From the NCBI GenBank assembly GCA_034437615.1, contig DAOTTW010000146.1, forward strand, positions 1 through 7,491: a stretch of DNA of 7,491 bases, written 5' to 3'. A program made the position numbers and the translations under genes. Positions 7,042 to 7,491 of the stretch are shown here, in pieces; positions within the stretch are counted from its first letter, which is position 1, and each line of letters begins with the position of its first letter. The DNA comes from DAOTTW01 sp034437615 (lineage in GTDB: Bacteria; Chloroflexota; Anaerolineae; Aggregatilineales; Phototrophicaceae). Under the pieces are notes generated by a model that made no database searches, had not been told where the DNA came from, and was given only the letters and a program-made list of their open reading frames with translations.

Positions 7042-7140
7042 GGGTGCTATCAGGTAACTGTTCTGTTCACCTTGTGTAACTACTCAGGTAGGCCCATTTT
7101 TAGTCGCCAGACATTAAAACGTCCGGCTCCGGTAACAACA

Positions 7141-7158
7141 AGCCTGCTCAAGCAGGCT
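7141..7158. repeat. Perfect inverted repeat AGCCTGCT / AGCAGGCT
   Basis: Arms at 7141-7148 and 7151-7158 are perfectly complementary. As RNA this gives a seven-pair stem with a TCAA loop. No T-run follows on either strand, so it is not a standard intrinsic terminator. It is one of five palindromes tiled inside the 178-bp unit. Confidence 0.85.
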
Positions 7159-7176
7159 GTATGCACCGTGCAATAG

Positions 7177-7190
7177 CCCCCTTTAGGGGG
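7177..7190. repeat. Hairpin CCCCC-TTTA-GGGGG
   Basis: A five-pair all-GC stem (7177-7181 with 7186-7190) encloses a TTTA loop. The same loop closes the hairpin at 7209-7222. Stems with a CTTTAG top are common at the ends of IS200/IS605-type elements, which is why I link the two. Confidence 0.8.
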
Positions 7191-7201
7191 GTTGGCCTGC
7201 G

Positions 7202-7224
7202 GAAGCCTCTGGCTTTAGCCAGTG
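7202..7224 (+). repeat. Hairpin CTGGC-TTTA-GCCAG in an IS200/IS605-like end context
   Basis: The stem CTGGC (7209-7213) pairs with GCCAG (7218-7222) around TTTA. The wider string GAAGCCTCTGGCTTTAGCCA resembles, from memory, the GAAGCC...CTTTAG...-GG hairpin at the right end of TnpB-bearing IS200/IS605 elements, where it also forms part of the TnpB guide RNA. No tnpA or tnpB is present in the window, so at most this would be a remnant or a non-autonomous copy. Confidence 0.45.
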
Positions 7225-7258
7225 GCGACACACAGACTGGCCTGAGTAGTTACTAAAC

Positions 7259-7323
7259 AAAAATAGGCCAGCCGTAGGGGCGCAATGGGTTGCGCCCTGG
7301 GTTTGGCACGCCAAGCCCCTACG
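7259..7323 (-). terminator. Possible intrinsic terminator for the minus-strand gene
   Basis: Read on the minus strand, the CGTAGGGGC/GCCCCTACG stem is followed about nine bases later by TATTTTTGTTTAG (complement of 7254-7266). The T-tract is slightly further from the stem than usual, and the stem is 33 bp after the minus-strand stop. The REP-like structure may therefore double as a terminator. No equally good T-tract was seen for the plus-strand gene. Confidence 0.35.
7273..7323. repeat. REP-like compound palindrome (CGTAGGGGC ... GCCCCTACG)
   Basis: A perfect 9-bp outer stem pairs 7273-7281 with 7315-7323. Inside are two further hairpins: GGGCGCAA (7278-7285) with TTGCGCCC (7290-7297) around TGGG, and GGGTTTGG (7299-7306) with CCAAGCCC (7311-7318) around CACG, with one T-G pair. 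The inner stems share bases with the outer one, so the structure can switch between forms. GTAGGGGC-type palindromes are, to my knowledge, common interspersed repeats in Chloroflexota and cyanobacterial intergenic regions. Confidence 0.7.
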
Positions 7324-7355
7324 CCCAATGATACAAATCCACTTTGGTTCGTCCA

Positions 7356-7490
7356 TTAGCTGAAAAATTCGATATGCTGCGCAATCAGAGATGTGAGGAT
7401 CGTCAGGCTGGTCAGGATAGCCGAGCCATATAAAGCGCCCAACGTCACAGCGATGAAGCCCTCACCGACAGTCTGCACAGCCTGCCTGAA
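7356..7490 (-). CDS. C-terminal end of a predicted membrane protein (partial)
   Basis: On the minus strand a frame is open from the window edge to TAA (complement of 7356-7358), giving 44 residues. They read FRQAVQTVGEGFIAVTLGAL, then YGSAILTSLTILTSLIAQHI, then EFFS. Most of it is a membrane-like hydrophobic stretch with small residues (VTLGALYGSAILTSLTILTSLI). The short length makes the call tentative, but the clean hydrophobic pattern, the lack of a competing plus-strand gene and the convergent layout with a palindromic spacer support a real gene end. I cannot name the family. Confidence 0.6.
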   Translation of the reverse strand, partial: FRQAVQTVGEGFIAVTLGALYGSAILTSLTILTSLIAQHIEFFS

Positions 7491-7491
7491 G

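Larger units (their letters stand above)
7076..7253. mobile_element. Candidate MITE-like or small non-autonomous element, 13-bp terminal inverted repeats
   Basis: GTAACTACTCAGG at 7076-7088 is repeated exactly in reverse complement at 7241-7253. This 13-of-13 match is too long to expect by chance in a few hundred bases. The 178-bp unit has no gene, as expected for a miniature element moved by a transposase elsewhere. The GTAA ends recall those of IS66-type elements, but I see no 8-bp target duplication: the flanks CACCTTGT and TAAACAAA do not match. The inner hairpins instead recall IS200/IS605 ends. A structured RNA or a long terminator hairpin are the alternatives. Confidence 0.4.
7042..7355. 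other. Noncoding palindrome-rich region between convergent genes
   Basis: This 314-bp stretch has no credible coding frame. It lies between the end of the secreted protein gene and the end of a minus-strand gene. It holds a 178-bp unit bounded by 13-bp inverted repeats, five smaller palindromes inside it, and a REP-like stem at its right. A related GTAACT motif occurs twice at the left: GTAACTGTTC at 7054-7063 and GTAACTACTC at 7076-7085, 8 of 10 bases alike. The region probably also ends transcription from both sides. Confidence 0.8.

Noticed and set aside
7191..7244. tRNA-like fold suggested by the GGCC ends and the central hairpin
   Set aside because: No acceptor stem of seven pairs, no TTCGA-type T-loop and no proper anticodon arm could be assembled.
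7068..7261. Target-site duplication around the TIR-bounded unit
   Set aside because: The bases directly outside the inverted repeats (CACCTTGT on the left, TAAACAAA on the right) do not match, so a classic duplication is not visible.

Overview
The window looks like part of a chromosome from a member of the Chloroflexota, probably Anaerolineae-like. This placement is inferred from style: moderately high GC, a Thr/Pro-rich 'TPTFTPSPTP' stalk before a C-terminal membrane anchor, a secreted protein joining bacterial-SH3-like modules to a WD40 propeller, and GTAGGGGC-type intergenic palindromes. No rRNA or other phylogenetic marker is present to confirm it.

Layout, left to right. (1) 1-198: the C-terminal end of a membrane-anchored surface protein. 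(2) 243-4294: a compact co-directional block. It holds rlmN (23S rRNA A2503 methyltransferase); a 251-residue hypothetical protein that overlaps rlmN by 4 bp (ATGA) and ends in two sets of in-frame tandem repeats; a WecA/TagO-type polyprenyl-phosphate sugar-1-phosphate transferase; and a GT4-family glycosyltransferase. A 16-codon open frame with a good ribosome-binding site sits between the last two and ends on the glycosyltransferase start (TAATG). (3) 4295-4410: a spacer with a weak promoter candidate and a good Shine-Dalgarno. (4) 4411-7041: an 876-residue secreted protein with a signal peptide, an N-terminal domain, four Cys-bracketed SH3-like modules joined by acidic linkers, and about seven WD40-like blades. 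(5) 7042-7355: a noncoding region packed with inverted repeats. A 178-bp unit is bounded by perfect 13-bp inverted repeats and contains five smaller palindromes, two with TTTA loops, resembling IS200/IS605-type end hairpins. A separate REP-like CGTAGGGGC...GCCCCTACG structure lies beside it. (6) 7356-7490: the C-terminal end of a membrane protein on the minus strand, so the palindromic region lies between convergent genes.

Functionally, the WecA-like enzyme and the GT4 enzyme fit the first steps of building a lipid-linked glycan for the cell surface: sugar-1-phosphate is loaded on undecaprenyl phosphate and then extended. rlmN is housekeeping, and its co-transcription with the glycan genes is probably incidental. 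The large secreted protein has its own spacer and may be transcribed separately. I see no defence system, CRISPR array or intact transposase. The most unusual items are the tiled palindromes at 7076-7323, the coupled mini-ORF at 3099-3149, the Cys-paired SH3/propeller protein, and the repeat tail of the 251-residue protein.
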